Source of the DNA: Symsagittifera roscoffensis
Lineage: Eukaryota > Xenacoelomorpha > Acoela > Convolutidae
Assembly: GCF_963678635.1 (NCBI RefSeq)
Contig: NC_087063.1
Span: forward strand, 41,554,759-41,618,758
Length of the DNA stretch: 64,000 bases
Direction: 5' to 3'
Both the position numbers and the translations under genes were made by a program. The notes under the pieces are model-generated. The model saw only the letters and a program-made list of their open reading frames with translations, did no database searches and was not told the DNA's origin. Below, in pieces: positions 1 to 11,053 of this stretch (position 1 is the first letter of the stretch; each line of letters starts with the position of its first letter).

Positions 1-378
1 ATCTTATTTTCTGCTCGCATTTCCCAGCCCACGACTTTGCAAACTCGTAACCATTGCCATAAAAGAAAGTCTAAGACCTTTCCACAGCGCACAACGAATA
101 CAAATTTTTGCTAAATCTCTTTGCTCCAGTAGCTATCATTTGAACGGCGATCCTCCCAACCACTAAAAAAAGACGGAGCACGAAAATCAATATGAACCTA
201 CCGCACAGCGTATGTTGGCACAAAAAGTTACTCTCAGTGAGGATGAAGAAGCAAGACGCCTATTAAGAAGATCCTTGTTTCAGTAGATTGAAGATGAGGC
301 AGTAATAAGTGATAAAAGGCAAGGAACTATGCCTCGTAGCTGTTCAATGCCGAAAACTAATGAAAAGTTTCTCTCCTA
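1..378 (+). pseudogene. Possible decayed coding segment, unrecognised
   Basis: One frame stays open from the left edge to about 168, then after a TAA to a TAG at about 279, and on to a TAA near 378. The middle part reads like normal protein, with an acidic and basic stretch containing TLSEDEEARRLLRRSLF. The composition is less AT-rich than the neighbouring DNA. I do not recognise a family, and no clean splice sites tie the pieces together. It could be the tail of a host exon running in from the left, or a relic of a retroelement. Confidence 0.22.
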
Positions 379-2307
379 ATGGCGTGTTTGAAACACTATC
401 GTTTCCAACCAAGGGCCGCTGTCAAGCTCTTAGAGTGCTCGCTTTTTAGAATCTCTCAACTTTTACGCGGCCAGGACCGCGGACTTCCCTGCAGTTCGCC
501 GCTGTGCGGTGAGATTGTCTGGCATGTTTGCTCCAATCAGTTGTTCAATTGTTTAGGCAACGCGTTTTTAAATCGAGAAGCCTTGTTTGCACTCAACACA
601 GTCCTATTTCCTTAAAAAATTTAGGACTAAAATTGAGCAGCTCCTCTGACTGAGTTGCTAAAGGCGCGAGGACCTATGCGTTCTCGTGAAAAACGCCAAC
701 ACGCCCTCACTTATCAACTTTACTCGCAAAGAAGACCAATATTTTTCTCACTTGCCATTAACAACCAGTTCTTTCTAAACTAAACTCAACAAGTGCGACT
801 TATCGAAGGACTCGAAACGGATTTTTTCCACCCTAATTGTAGATTGCATCTGTCACGGGACATTACGAAAAAAGAAACAAATCTCACGGACCAGGCCCTC
901 TCCCATTTTTTGAAGGTACACTTAGAAAATTTATCAAAAAGGAATATCGAGGATTTTTGATATTCAACCTAAGCTTCTAACTATTTGCTGCAATTAAGAA
1001 TACCCAAGTTTCCTCAAAACGAAGGTCAATATAAATCTGACAGATAGGCCATAAAAACAATCGGACAACTCCAAGACGTTGATTTGCTGAAATGCAAATC
1101 AAATCACTTGAATGCCTAATTTGGAAGAATAAAACTTGTTAACATTATCCTGCGCATTTTCTCATCTTAAGGTTTTTCTTTGACCTAATTTTCCCCCTCT
1201 AATTTATCGTTTCACAAGTTTTATCGTCTCACAGGATGAATTTTCCCTACCTGATCTCCGCTCCCTAATGAAAAAATATTTCATTATGAACATGACTCTC
1301 TTTTAATCTTGATTTAGACCAACTTTCACATGTCTAGTACTTTTAATCGAAACGGGAACTATGCAAAAATTCCACTTTCTCGTGCTAGCTAACTTGGACA
1401 GCGAACAGAAGATCTTACCATGAGAGTATTGAACCTCAACGAGCTGCAAATACAAGCGAAAAAAACTGGAATAAACACAAACTTCTCCCAACAACGAAAA
1501 ATAAAACAAGCAATAAAAATATTCTAATCGCAATATAATTTCAAAAACTTGATATGGCAGAAAGAATGCTCAAGGAATTAGCCAAAACTGAAAAGGCGCA
1601 AATGTTGATCACTCGGTGAAAGATATCTGGAACAATAATTTCGAAATCTCCCAGTAAAAGGAACAGATTATAAACTAAGAGGAGAAGCTAGGGGCTGAAA
1701 AACCTTGTAATATAAACAGTTGAAGACATCAGAACAGTAACAATACAATTCAAAAAATTTTCATTATAATGGAGAAATCCTAAATGAATTCTAGTTATTC
1801 AAGGATATTTTTAGGCGAGTTTTTCTTGCATCAGCTTGAAAACTGTTCTTGTGCATATAACAGCCTGTTATCTCCTCAACAACTGGGATGTTGAGATCAT
1901 AAAAAAAACAGTTGTAATATGGACTTTGTTGCAGCAAGGCAAGTTTGCCGGCTATACATGTGGTTTCAAACTGAAGATGGCTCTCGAACTGGGGTTCTAA
2001 TGAAAACAGGCACTATTGAGAAATTCTACTCAAAAATTCTTGTTGATATAAAAGAAAAAATGCCCAAATCAAAGAAAGCAATCTAGAAATAAAAAAGTAG
2101 AGATAAAAAACAAAATTTTAATTCCAAAGTAACAACAATCAGAAAAAAAAGACCAATAAAAGCTGTTAATTTTGATAAGGTGCTTAACGAGAATTCCAGC
2201 TCCAATTTCATAAGTTTTTTGTTTTACAGACACAAATGGTTTTATGAAAATTAAAATTGTGGTCTTTCGAACGGGCTCTGAGAAAAACTATTAGATGAAC
2301 TTTTGTT
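379..2307. other. No gene seen
   Basis: AT-rich sequence with only short chance reading frames of poor composition. No repeat, RNA gene or splice-flanked exon could be supported here. Confidence 0.5.
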
Positions 2308-3030
2308 CCGACTTTCGATACGAAAGTAACGGAATAATTGTGCTCGGGGTGGGTTTTTTTCTTAATACAAATTTAGACTTTTTAATTAGCCATTTTTGAC
2401 GGAATTTTTTCATATCATTCGAAAAGTATTGTTGTCCTGAGCTCAAAGTTGAAAAGATATTTCACCTGTGATCATTTTTCGTAAAGTTACGGGGGTTCAA
2501 AGATTCGCGTCCAGACAATTAGGCCAAAGACAATTCAGCCGATTTGAAATTCAGACAATTCAGCCAAAAGTATGCAGACAATTCAGCCAATAATAGTGAC
2601 CGCCACAACCGCACCAACGTTGCGAGCTTGTCTACAGAGGTTAGGACTCTTTACGAAATTGTGAGCGGGTTATCGCCGCTAAGCGGCGACGCGCGCGTAG
2701 CGCGCCCACCGGCGACCTTAAACCGAGACATAGCTCCAATTCTGATTTTTTCTTTCGAATCTAGTGTTTTGTAAAACTGGCTGAATTGTCTCAGGCTGAA
2801 GTGTGTCGGTATATTTTTGGCTAAATTGTCTGAATTTTCAAGTGGCTGAATTGTCTTTGGCATAATTGTCTGTGCGCCTAAAGATTGCCATTTTGGCCAA
2901 TTTGGGACAATTAACGCGCGATATGTTTCGCGCTTATAACGCGTAAGCGGAGAGTTAATCCGTCTTAGAAATCGTTCCAAATTGGTTAAAAGAAGCCTAT
3001 TTGCCATAATTGGTTTGTTGCAAGGAGCGA
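2308..3030 (-). repeat. Family C/A repeat copy, interrupted by a MITE
   Basis: Read on the minus strand, this matches 26,760-27,490 over most of its length. The match runs from a hairpin end (TTCCGACTTTCG, ATA, CGAAAGTAACGGAA) through the body to the segment ending GGAGCGAAA. The match is broken at 2,506-2,878 by an inserted element. The part of the other copy that carries the CAGGGC hairpin is absent here. Confidence 0.7.
2506..2878. mobile_element. Non-autonomous DNA transposon (hAT-like MITE)
   Basis: A 373-bp insertion flanked by caaagatt (2,498-2,505) and taaagatt (2,879-2,886), an 8-bp target duplication with one mismatch. The undisturbed target is seen in the paralogous repeat at 26,926 (tttaaagattgcc on the minus strand). 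Its ends are long imperfect inverted repeats built from copies of AGACAATTCAGCC. The centre is GC-rich (gccgctaagcggcgacgcgc) and carries no transposase frame. An 8-bp duplication is typical of the hAT superfamily; the assignment rests on that alone. Confidence 0.68.
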
Positions 3031-4439
3031 AAACTGAAAAAGTAGAGGTTTTGCAATCTAGTTTGCAATACATTTAATGCCGTAGTTTTCAATAGAGTAG
3101 CGACATGGAGGCAAGAGGCATCAAACAGAATTTGAATAAGAATGCCCTCTTGAAAATAATCTGTTTCTACACCGCACCAATTAAAGTTGAAGCAATAATA
3201 TTAACAAGTCTTAAAATTATGGCATTGAAGACTCAAACAATTTTAGTTGTTGATTTATTTATACACACAAGCCACGAAAACGAAGATAGTATAATTTTTT
3301 TAAAGGCTCATGTGTTTCACAAATACAGAGCTGATGATAACAAGACCATCTGCGAAATCTGCAAGGTCAAAATTAAAATAAAACTTTTTCTATTGTTACT
3401 GATTCAGTACAAGGTTGGGACTTCTCAGGTTACTTTTAACTGTCAATTAATTTTAAATTCGCGACTGATGTTAAAATCAACTATTTGGATTCGAACTGAT
3501 GAATCTTTCGATTGATCTAATAAAATATCGAAATTTTCAGCCATATTTGCAAATGGTTCAAAAAATGTTTTGCTAAAAACAAGGTTCTACAACGACAAAA
3601 AACTTTCCTATTCACCAAAATGAAATACACACGGATCACTAACAGCATAACAGCGAAAATGTTTGATTTTAAAAAGCAGCAAAAAAGTAACCCACCCAGT
3701 TGGATCGAAAAATATACTGAGTGACAGAAAAAAAAGCCACTCCCTCGCAAACCCAAGCACTCTTTTTACAGTGATAAAATGTCACAGTTAAAAGAGGGAA
3801 AAAAATTTGTTCACTTTCATTCAGCTCTTTTCATTTTTTGGTAATTCTGACAGACAAAAAAGGAAAAAGATTTGCTCAAATGCTTGAAAAAAATGAGATT
3901 TTTGCTACAAACGGTAAACATTTGGAGTTTTGATCCATTTCTCTGATCAGATAACTTGCTAAAATTTTGAAAAGACTGTTATGTTTTAGGTTAGCGCGTT
4001 TTTTTTTGAGAGTTTTCACTCTTAATTGAGTATCAGTATTGCTTCTCTAAAAAATTATTCTATTGTCACAACAATTGCAATAAATGGACTTCAAAGCTCA
4101 ATTGTTGAAGGGAAACAAAGATCGGCTCGTTGTTTCTACGTTTTTTTTTGCTAACAACAATAATTAATCTTCTCATTGAAAACATTCCAAGAAATATTTT
4201 GAAAAAGATGACGCTGCTGTTGTGGGATGTTGCTGATGTTCTTTGAAGTTTTCTCAGGTAATTGACTGTTTCAAAACAAAACATTGTTAAAATTGATCCT
4301 TGTCTTGATTACAGTTGAAATCTACTATCAAATTTATAGGTCTCATAAACACAATTCAGTACACGTAGTTCAACGTAAGCATCCTTACAAAGCTTTATAA
4401 TGGGAGGAAATTTGTAGACAGATGTGCTTTAAATTTTTT
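3031..4439. other. No gene seen
   Basis: AT-rich stretch. Reading frames at 3,105-3,515 and 3,517-3,756 have low-complexity composition and no exon signals. Nothing else could be supported. Confidence 0.5.
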
Positions 4440-4962
4440 ATGTTTCATTCGAAATCAGGAAACGCAATTATTCAAAGAAATCGGTCAAATGATATAAGAA
4501 ACTGTTTAAGTGATGATTCGAACGGTTTCAAAAATGCATCTTAAAAATGACCCAGTATTGAGAAAACCAGGTTTAAATCAGGTCGAGCAGGCTTACAAGA
4601 GGTTTTGTATTCTTAATTTAAGCCTTTAAAATCTAGTTTTGCTTGAGTGAAGTTAATTTTGGAGTTTTCAAGCGCAATTTGAAGAACCAAAAACTAAAAA
4701 GCTCAAAAAGTTTCTGCAAATGTAAGAAAAAAAATTATGATTTTCCTTTCGAAACTTTAAGTGATTTCTTGCAACCATTTTTCCACAAAAATTAATATTA
4801 AGTTTACCTATTTTACTATGACTGTCGAATATGCCTAAGCTCTAGTTTTTCGTTCAGATCCTTTTATCCAACCACGCTAAAATAGACACTAAGTTGGAAA
4901 AACATTGAACCTATGGTCGCAACATTCTGTGTTTGTTGCGCAGTAACCGGCTACCTTGTTTG
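4440..4962 (+). repeat. Dispersed repeat family B, copy 1
   Basis: About 520 bp. It has the family B body (gattcgaacggtttcaaaaat, then gactgtcgaatatgcctaag, then the block ending gacactaagttggaaaaac). It finishes in the terminal module at 4,919-4,960: CAACATTC, a degenerate CTGTG/CGCAG hairpin, then CCGGCTACCTTG|TT. The same order recurs near 44.0-44.4, 48.7-49.2, 50.2-50.6, 50.6-51.0 and 54.9-55.4 kb. No coding capacity. Confidence 0.65.
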
Positions 4963-5124
4963 ATTTGTTCCTATAATTGAATCAAAATCGATTCAGTAGC
5001 TGTGTTTACAGAACTTTAGACGGCTAATGTTGTGAAAACAAAATTTCACGCGAGATTTTTTTGAAAAGTTAAAATTAGCAAAAAAGTTCAAAAACTATCA
5101 AAGGTTCTTAATTTTCCAGCTAAC

Positions 5125-5295
5125 CTTTATTGTGGAGCATTTCTATGGATATCTTCAAACCATTCTTGGTTATGTGTTTTAGTTTTTGTTCAGTAAACTG
5201 AAGCACCTCTTGAACATCACTGGGTACTGTTTCAGGGACTCGGTTGTTTCTCTTCTGCCCAACCTCCAGCCTGTTCAAGGGGTGATACGGAGTTT
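5125..5295 (-). other. Possible internal exon on the minus strand
   Basis: A 171-nt open stretch with protein-like composition, including VPSDVQEVLQFTEQKL near its middle. On the minus strand it is preceded by a plausible acceptor (tgccaag) and followed by a good donor (AAAG|GTTAGC). I do not recognise the protein. It lies upstream of, and in opposite orientation to, the DOK7-like gene. It could be an exon of a neighbouring gene, a relic, or chance. Confidence 0.3.
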
Positions 5296-5912
5296 CTTGG
5301 CACATGTCAAAATTAGTAGAAACAATAGATATAAAGTGAACAAACTCAAGAATTTTAAATAAACTGGTTACAAGGGCCTAAGAGTTTTAGGATTAAAACT
5401 AATTTTCTTTTGTTTGTTTCAAAATATTTGATTAATAATAGTCACAAAAAATCTTCTACTGCTAGTGGTAGGCATTAGTAGTGAGTGCACTTTGTTTGAA
5501 AGATACAAAAAGAGTAATATAGTAACAAATCCAAATAATTTACCCTTCCTTTCGATTTGTCATCTGCTTTTGTTTTTCTGTGGAAAAAGAATTATTTGAA
5601 TTACCAAGACATCAGGATCAGCATCTCGACAGGATTGGACTTGGCCCGTGGTTCACTCAAGTCAGAGCTACAAGCTTCATTTGACTCAGTAATTTAATGT
5701 AAATAATTTGATGCTTACTTTGTTATAAGGCATGTGATTCTGCTGTTATTCAGTTTAGTTGTTTTTTGTTATTTTTGATTGGACTTTTCGGCGAAAGATG
5801 CGGGAAAGATCACCGACAGATTCACAAAGTTTTGCGCCAGGTCTCCAAACAAAATTGAAGTTTTCTTCATGCCAAAACACAGAATAAAATAGACAAACTG
5901 CTCGTAAAGTTC
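5296..5912. other. No gene seen
   Basis: AT-rich DNA between the exon-like stretch and the LTR element. A fragment resembling the repeat motif CTGCTCGTA occurs at about 5,897-5,906, next to the element's insertion site. Confidence 0.45.
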
Positions 5913-5917
5913 GCTTT

Positions 5918-6897
5918 TGTAGAATCGGTAATTCTAGCAAATTTTCGACTTACCGACCGTGCATTTTATCCTAACATGATAGGGAAAATATTAGTAAATT
6001 TGGTTCAAAATCGGGTTATGATTAGTTTATTGGGATCGTATGACTTTGTTGCTTGGGTCAAAATTTGACACCGAAGTCAGTTGGTATTTAAGTAAGTAGC
6101 GAAGGGGGGATTTAACTGATAAGAATCATACGACTTCGGTTACTTACCCGATTTACGATGCCAACCGCAGGGGGATGTATTTACGAAACGTGAACAAGTC
6201 GATAAAACCCCGGATTTGGGACCCGTCAGCTTTGACAGGGGGAGTAGGTAAAACGGAAAACCATAGGGGGTGGTTGTGCTTAAGGGGATGACAACACCGA
6301 TATGAAGTGGCGTGACTTTAACAAAAACGGAGCGCAATTAGAGATAAGAAGTGGAGGTTAGAGAGCGGATTTTAGGAGAACGAGTTAACGAGCGTAAGAT
6401 TCAGTAGGTCCCAGTTGTGGTCGCTATCTGAACTCAACAGTTAATTGTTTCACAGCGAGTGAAGTAAGAACGCAAGTCGAAGTGCCTTGTGGAATATTAG
6501 TTAGAGCAGAAGCTAGCACAAGTCAGAGAGCTTAGTCGACGCGTGTACTGACCGAGTACGCAGAAGAAATTGTTAAGCGTGTACAGATCGCAAACCATTC
6601 TGTTGTATATTATTAAATTATACGCTGGCCAAACTAGTAGGCCCTTTGTATTCATTCAGACTTATATATATTGAATTCATTTGAGAGAAAAGAATTCGTT
6701 ATACGCGACTTCAAGCAAGATATAGCGAGCAAGAGCATCACTGACCAAAGGGGAGCAATAGAATACAGTAGAGGACAACTCACCACTAAAATAACCCTTT
6801 CGGGATTGTCGTTAATACCGAGCCTTAGTGCCCCCTGCTTTAGCACGGTAAAAGGGATAGCTTCGCAAGACCGTGTGTGGAAATCCTAAAGACGACA
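5918..6897 (+). repeat. 5' LTR of element 1
   Basis: 980 bp, matching 11,054-12,037 nearly throughout. It begins TGTAGAATCGG and ends AAAGACGACA. TATA-like stretches occur in the last third (ttgtatattattaaattata and cttatatatattg). It is bounded on the left by the target duplication GCTTT. Confidence 0.93.
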
Positions 6898-6898
6898 T

Positions 6899-6916
6899 TG
6901 GCGCTCCTGGGTGGGC
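6899..6916 (+). other. Primer binding site of element 1
   Basis: TGGCGCTCCTGGGTGGGC starts one base after the 5' LTR, the place and opening bases (TGG, complement of a tRNA CCA end) expected of a primer binding site. I could not identify the tRNA with certainty. Confidence 0.65.
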
Positions 6917-6971
6917 TTTGTCCTAGACTGAAGTTGCAAACGAAAAAACAACCATCCCGTGAGCAAACACG

Positions 6972-8074
6972 ATGATGAACGACGACGATAGAGCTGCATT
7001 GGCAGAGGCTGCTGTGGCGGCAGCGAATGCTTTGGACAGGCAGCAAGGAGTCTTTGGCTTTGGCACCATTCGCCCCGATCGGTTTCTCTCCTGTAGCTAT
7101 CAAAACTGGGCCGACTGGAGGAAGCATTTCGCCTAGGTTGCGGATGCTAACAGATGGGAAGATGAACAGGCTCGGATGGTGTTGCCTACGTGTCTGACAG
7201 GATGGGCTCTGGATGAATTTACCAGCATGCCAGCCCACTTCAGAGAGGAGGAAGACGGTTTCCCAGCGCCAACACTTGCACGGATGCTGGCCGAACTAGA
7301 CCAGCGTATGATGCCCTTCCAAACTCAAGCAGCGGCTAGGGCGGAGTTCAAAAGTCTGATGCAAGGAGACAAGGAGGGTTTGAGGGAATTCTCTCGGCGA
7401 ATCCGATCACTTGGAGATGTTGCTAATGGAAATGTGGTGCTCAAGCTCGAGACGATATGAACCGAGAACAGTTCATAGACGGGCTATTTGACGTGGACCT
7501 TCAAGACCTACTTCTGCGAGAAGATCTTGGAAGCCTAGCGCAAGCAGTTGCCCGCGCCCAAGCCTTGGATCTTGTGAATAAAACGTCCAGGGCCAGGAAC
7601 CGGAGAAAGATGCACCTTGCGAGGGTTGCCGAAAATGTCCCAGAGCCGGGTGCTGAGGCTGGTCGGAGTGTAGGCGGACAGATCCCTCGAAACCAACCCG
7701 TGGGAGCTAGTCAGGGACGTCAGCAGGCGAGCAATGACCCCCGCATCGACCAACTGGTGAGTTTCCAGAATGATCTGTTAGCTCAGATGCAGAACATGAC
7801 GGCCATGATGGGTAGGTTTGTTAATTCTATCATCCCCGTTCCCCACCCGGAAAACTTACCGCGGTCGGAACCTTCCCAACGACCCCGACAACTATACGAA
7901 CCCCAACCCAGCGAGAATAGATCGAACTTATCTCCTGGCCTTGGAGGTCGTTACGGAATGAAAAACCAGATAACCCGTGGGAACTGTTTTGGCTGCGGCC
8001 AGCCGGGTCATTTTGCGAAGGAGTGACCCAAGAAGAATTCGGATCATTTAAACTACCAAGGGCCGGGGCATTGA
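6972..8074 (+). pseudogene. Element 1 gag, broken
   Basis: The frame begins at tandem ATGs (6,972 and 6,975) with an acidic start. It is stopped by an in-frame TAG at 7,134-7,136, continues in the same frame to about 7,445, and then shifts by one base to the frame read from 7,457. The second part contains a CCHC zinc knuckle (CFGCGQPGHF, about 7,985-8,023). The codon for its last cysteine is a TGA stop at 8,024-8,026. Capsid-like sequence precedes the knuckle (PTCLTGWALDEF, REFSRRIRSLGD). The role in an intact element is to form the nucleocapsid that packages the RNA; this copy cannot make it. Confidence 0.8.
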
Positions 8075-8076
8075 AT

Positions 8077-8853
8077 ATTCATCAGGGAGGTTTTGTCCCG
8101 GCCGAGATAAAGAATCAACAGCGAGTAAATCACCCATCCCCCACTTCCAACCTCTCTATGTACCGCTTGGACCCCACGACGAGCCCTCAGGTGCAAATGA
8201 GAGGCAAAGGCTTTCGAGGAACAGAACAGGTTCAGACTTTATTCCACCAAACGACCCCCAGTCGACTGGAAGAACCTAAACAACTCACGAGTATCCAGTG
8301 TCAGACAGAGAGTTCCTTGGAATTCGTGAGTGTTTGCCGAGTGCCCGAAGCACCATTCGGGCTAATAGCGGAAGCGATTTTGGGTGGGCTACCGGTAAAA
8401 GCACTAGTGGATACGGGAGCTACGATCAACCTAATACGAAGCGAGGTGTAACATAATTTGACTACAGCCCCACCCTTACGGCCCTACAAAGGGACACTAG
8501 AAACAGCGGATGGAAGGCAAGTGGGAGTCGAGGGATGGGTGACGGCTAATTTGGAGCTAGGGTCAATCGACGATGAGGTCGAAGCCCTGGTGGTGCCTGA
8601 GCTGAAAGCTGAAATGATCATAGGACTTCGGTCATTAAAGGAGCATGAATGCTCGTTAGATTTCCAGTGTGACAACCTCTGGACGGGACGGAAAGAGGGA
8701 TCTATAGTTCCCCTGCAATATGAAATATTGAAGGTGACCTCATACCCTAAACACCCGCCAGAGGACGATAATTACTGGGACGTAAACTCGTCGCATAGTA
8801 CCCCCTTAACCGAACCACACACTCTTCTTGGTGGGTCAAACGTTGAGTCATAA
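8077..8853 (+). pseudogene. Element 1 aspartic protease region, broken
   Basis: After another frame change the frame from 8,023 runs through the retropepsin signature ALVDTGATINLI (about 8,402-8,437), with the catalytic DTG triad at 8,411. An in-frame TAA at 8,449-8,451 interrupts it. It then continues in the same frame to the second protease motif EMIIGLRSL near 8,610 and stops at 8,853. In an intact element this enzyme cleaves the polyprotein. The interrupted frame makes it non-functional here. Confidence 0.78.
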
Positions 8854-9057
8854 TATGCAATGGGGGATGTTGTAGAAGGTTTGCCCCGCGTCAGTCAGGA
8901 CCACGAGGTGCAGGGAAGCAAGAGGAAGGGTCAATGGACTTTCAAGTACAGGCTAAACGACATCTAGATGAAGATATAGAGAAGATTCTAGAACTAGCAG
9001 CTCCCGAGGTGACAGGAACGGAGAGGGACCGGCTGAAACAGTTGATCAGTACTTATA

Positions 9058-10138
9058 GAGATGTGAGATGTGTTCGCTTTGACAGATGCCGAACTTGGCC
9101 AAACTAAATTGGTGACACATCGGATTGATACTGGAGACTCGGCCCCTATCAAGATCCCCCCATCGAACATCTCCCGCAAAGATGCCGATCATCAGGGACG
9201 AAGTTCCGAGCATGCTGGAGAAAGGGGTGATTCAACCCTCAAAAAGCCCTTATAGTGCACCAATTGTCTTGCAAATGAAGAAATACGGGAGTTGGCGGTT
9301 CTGTGTGGATTATCGGAAGCTGAATGATGTAACGGTCAAGGACGCATTTCCGATTCCAAAGATACATCAAACGTTCGATGCTCTTAACGGGCAGAAGTAC
9401 TTCTCTTCCCTCGACCTGGCGAGTGGGTATTGGCAAGTGCCTGTAGCCGAGGAAGACCGACACAAGACAGCCTTTGTGACACCGGATGGAGGATTCTATG
9501 AGTACGTTTTGATGCCCTTTGGGCTGTCCAATGCTCCAGGAACGTTCCAGCGGCTCATGAATGAATTGTTTCGGGACCACCTGTGGAAGTGGGCCCTAGT
9601 ATTCCTCGATGATGTGCTGGTGTATAGCAAGTGCGAAGACGACCATTTTGCACGCCTGAAGGCTACCTTCCAGCTGCTACGGGAGGCAAATTTGAAACTG
9701 AAGCCGAAGAAATGCAGGTGGGTACAGAAGGAGGTGACTTATTTGAGCCACAAAATTGGAAATGAAGGTATCCAAGTGGATCCCAAGAAAGTTGAAGTGG
9801 TTGAGAACTGGCCAGTGCCCAAAACAGTTAAGGGGGTGAGGTCTTTACTCGGATTCTGCAATTACTACCGTCGATTTGTGAAGGAATTTGCCGGGATTGC
9901 GAGTCCCCTGTCCTCTTTGACGAAAAAGAAGGTGCCCTTTATCTGGAACGACGAATGTCAGACAGCCTTCGATAGACTACGGAAAGAGCTTATTACGGCC
10001 CCAGTTCTGGAATTTCCTGACTATACAGGAACCTTTATATTGGACACGGATGCGAGCAATACCAGCTTGGGTGCTGTACTCTCGATACGAACATCTGAAC
10101 AGGTGAAGATAAGGGAAAAAGAGAACCACGAAGGCTGA
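9058..10138 (+). pseudogene. Element 1 reverse transcriptase with truncated RNase H
   Basis: The frame shifts at about 9,180, from one ending NISRKD to one starting MPIIRDEV. It then stays open to 10,138. RT motifs are clear: GSWRFCVDYRKLN, the SSLDLASGYWQVP block near 9,410 with the first catalytic Asp, MPFGLSNAPGTFQRLM, and the active-site FLDD at 9,602-9,613. The connection domain (LLGFCNYYRRFVKEFA) follows, then the first RNase H block FILDTDASNTSLGAVLS. After that the frame leaves the family abruptly. The remaining RNase H motifs and the HHCC and DDE integrase motifs are missing downstream, which points to a deletion near 10,085. Confidence 0.88.
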
Positions 10139-10231
10139 AACCGTGCATTGTTACTATCAAAACTCAGTCGTTAAGGAACCTTCGAATTCTAATAAATTCT
10201 CTAAATTACAAAAGAAAAAAAAGTCGCCAAA

Positions 10232-10840
10232 ATGAAAATTGTGTGGAGATCCTTCATCCTCCGAGCCTTCTTCACCATCCTAGACTACCAGGAAGAAGAT
10301 GAGTATATAACTCTTTCACTGAAGAGTGGTGCCTCCCTGCACCTATTGGCAGACACCGCCTCCTGGCATGAGTTCCGGTTGCTGTGCAGGGTGGCCCACG
10401 GCCTTTCCGACACTACCCTAGAGTCGAAGAGACGGTGCCGGATGTGAGCACAGCTCTCTGGAAGTTCAATCCGGGGGAGCCCGATCTGGAGAGTTGCTCA
10501 ACTGCGGGCCAATTTCATGTACATGAGCCCGCCCTGGATCCGGCAACTGACACTTGCTCGACCCGAGAGTCAACCGCCTTCGGAGAAGTCTAGGCGGGAG
10601 AGATTTCTCAGTTGCGAGAATGATGAGGACTCTGCAAGCACCCACTCAATTTCCCTCTCCGACATAGCAAGGGCTAGGAGGAGGAGGCCCAGTGATAGGC
10701 CCAAAATTAGGGACCTCTTTGACAAAATCAGACATACCATTGGGGAGGAAGAATATCGGGCGCTCCAGGCCCAATGGGGAGAAGGGAATTGGTCAGACGA
10801 ATATGACGAATCCTCAACCAATTCGGGGGCCGAAAGTTAG
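10232..10840 (+). pseudogene. Element 1 extra ORF between pol and 3' LTR
   Basis: One frame of about 202 codons starts at an ATG in good context (ccaaaATGa) and ends at TAG 10,838-10,840, with a single in-frame TGA at 10,445-10,447. The first part is mixed hydrophobic and acidic. The second is rich in Ser, Arg and Glu (RARRRRPSDRPKIRDLFDKI, then an acidic end EGNWSDEYDESS). There is no signal peptide or clear membrane segment. I recognise no family. It lies where some LTR elements carry an accessory or envelope-like gene, but nothing in it looks like an envelope. It could also be host sequence captured when integrase was lost. Confidence 0.5.
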
Positions 10841-11053
10841 GAGAGGACAGTTTATAAACTCTCGCTAATAACCAAGGAATTTATAAAGGAAGGAACTGAT
10901 TAAACTTATAGCTTAAACTTAAACTTAACTATAGCTTACACCTAAATAAAGTATAGATTGCATATAGTCAGTAATTCAGTATTTAATGAAGGAAAAAAGG
11001 GGGAGAGAAAAACCTAACATTATTCGGGAGAATAATAGACTAGAAGGGAAGAC

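Noticed and set aside
3105..3515. A 136-codon plus-strand frame
   Set aside because: Ile/Lys/Asn/Leu-rich composition expected from AT-rich non-coding DNA, no domain.
10139..11053. Search for an integrase in element 1
   Set aside because: No HHCC finger or D,D(35)E motif found in any frame; the region holds only the extra ORF and the purine tracts.
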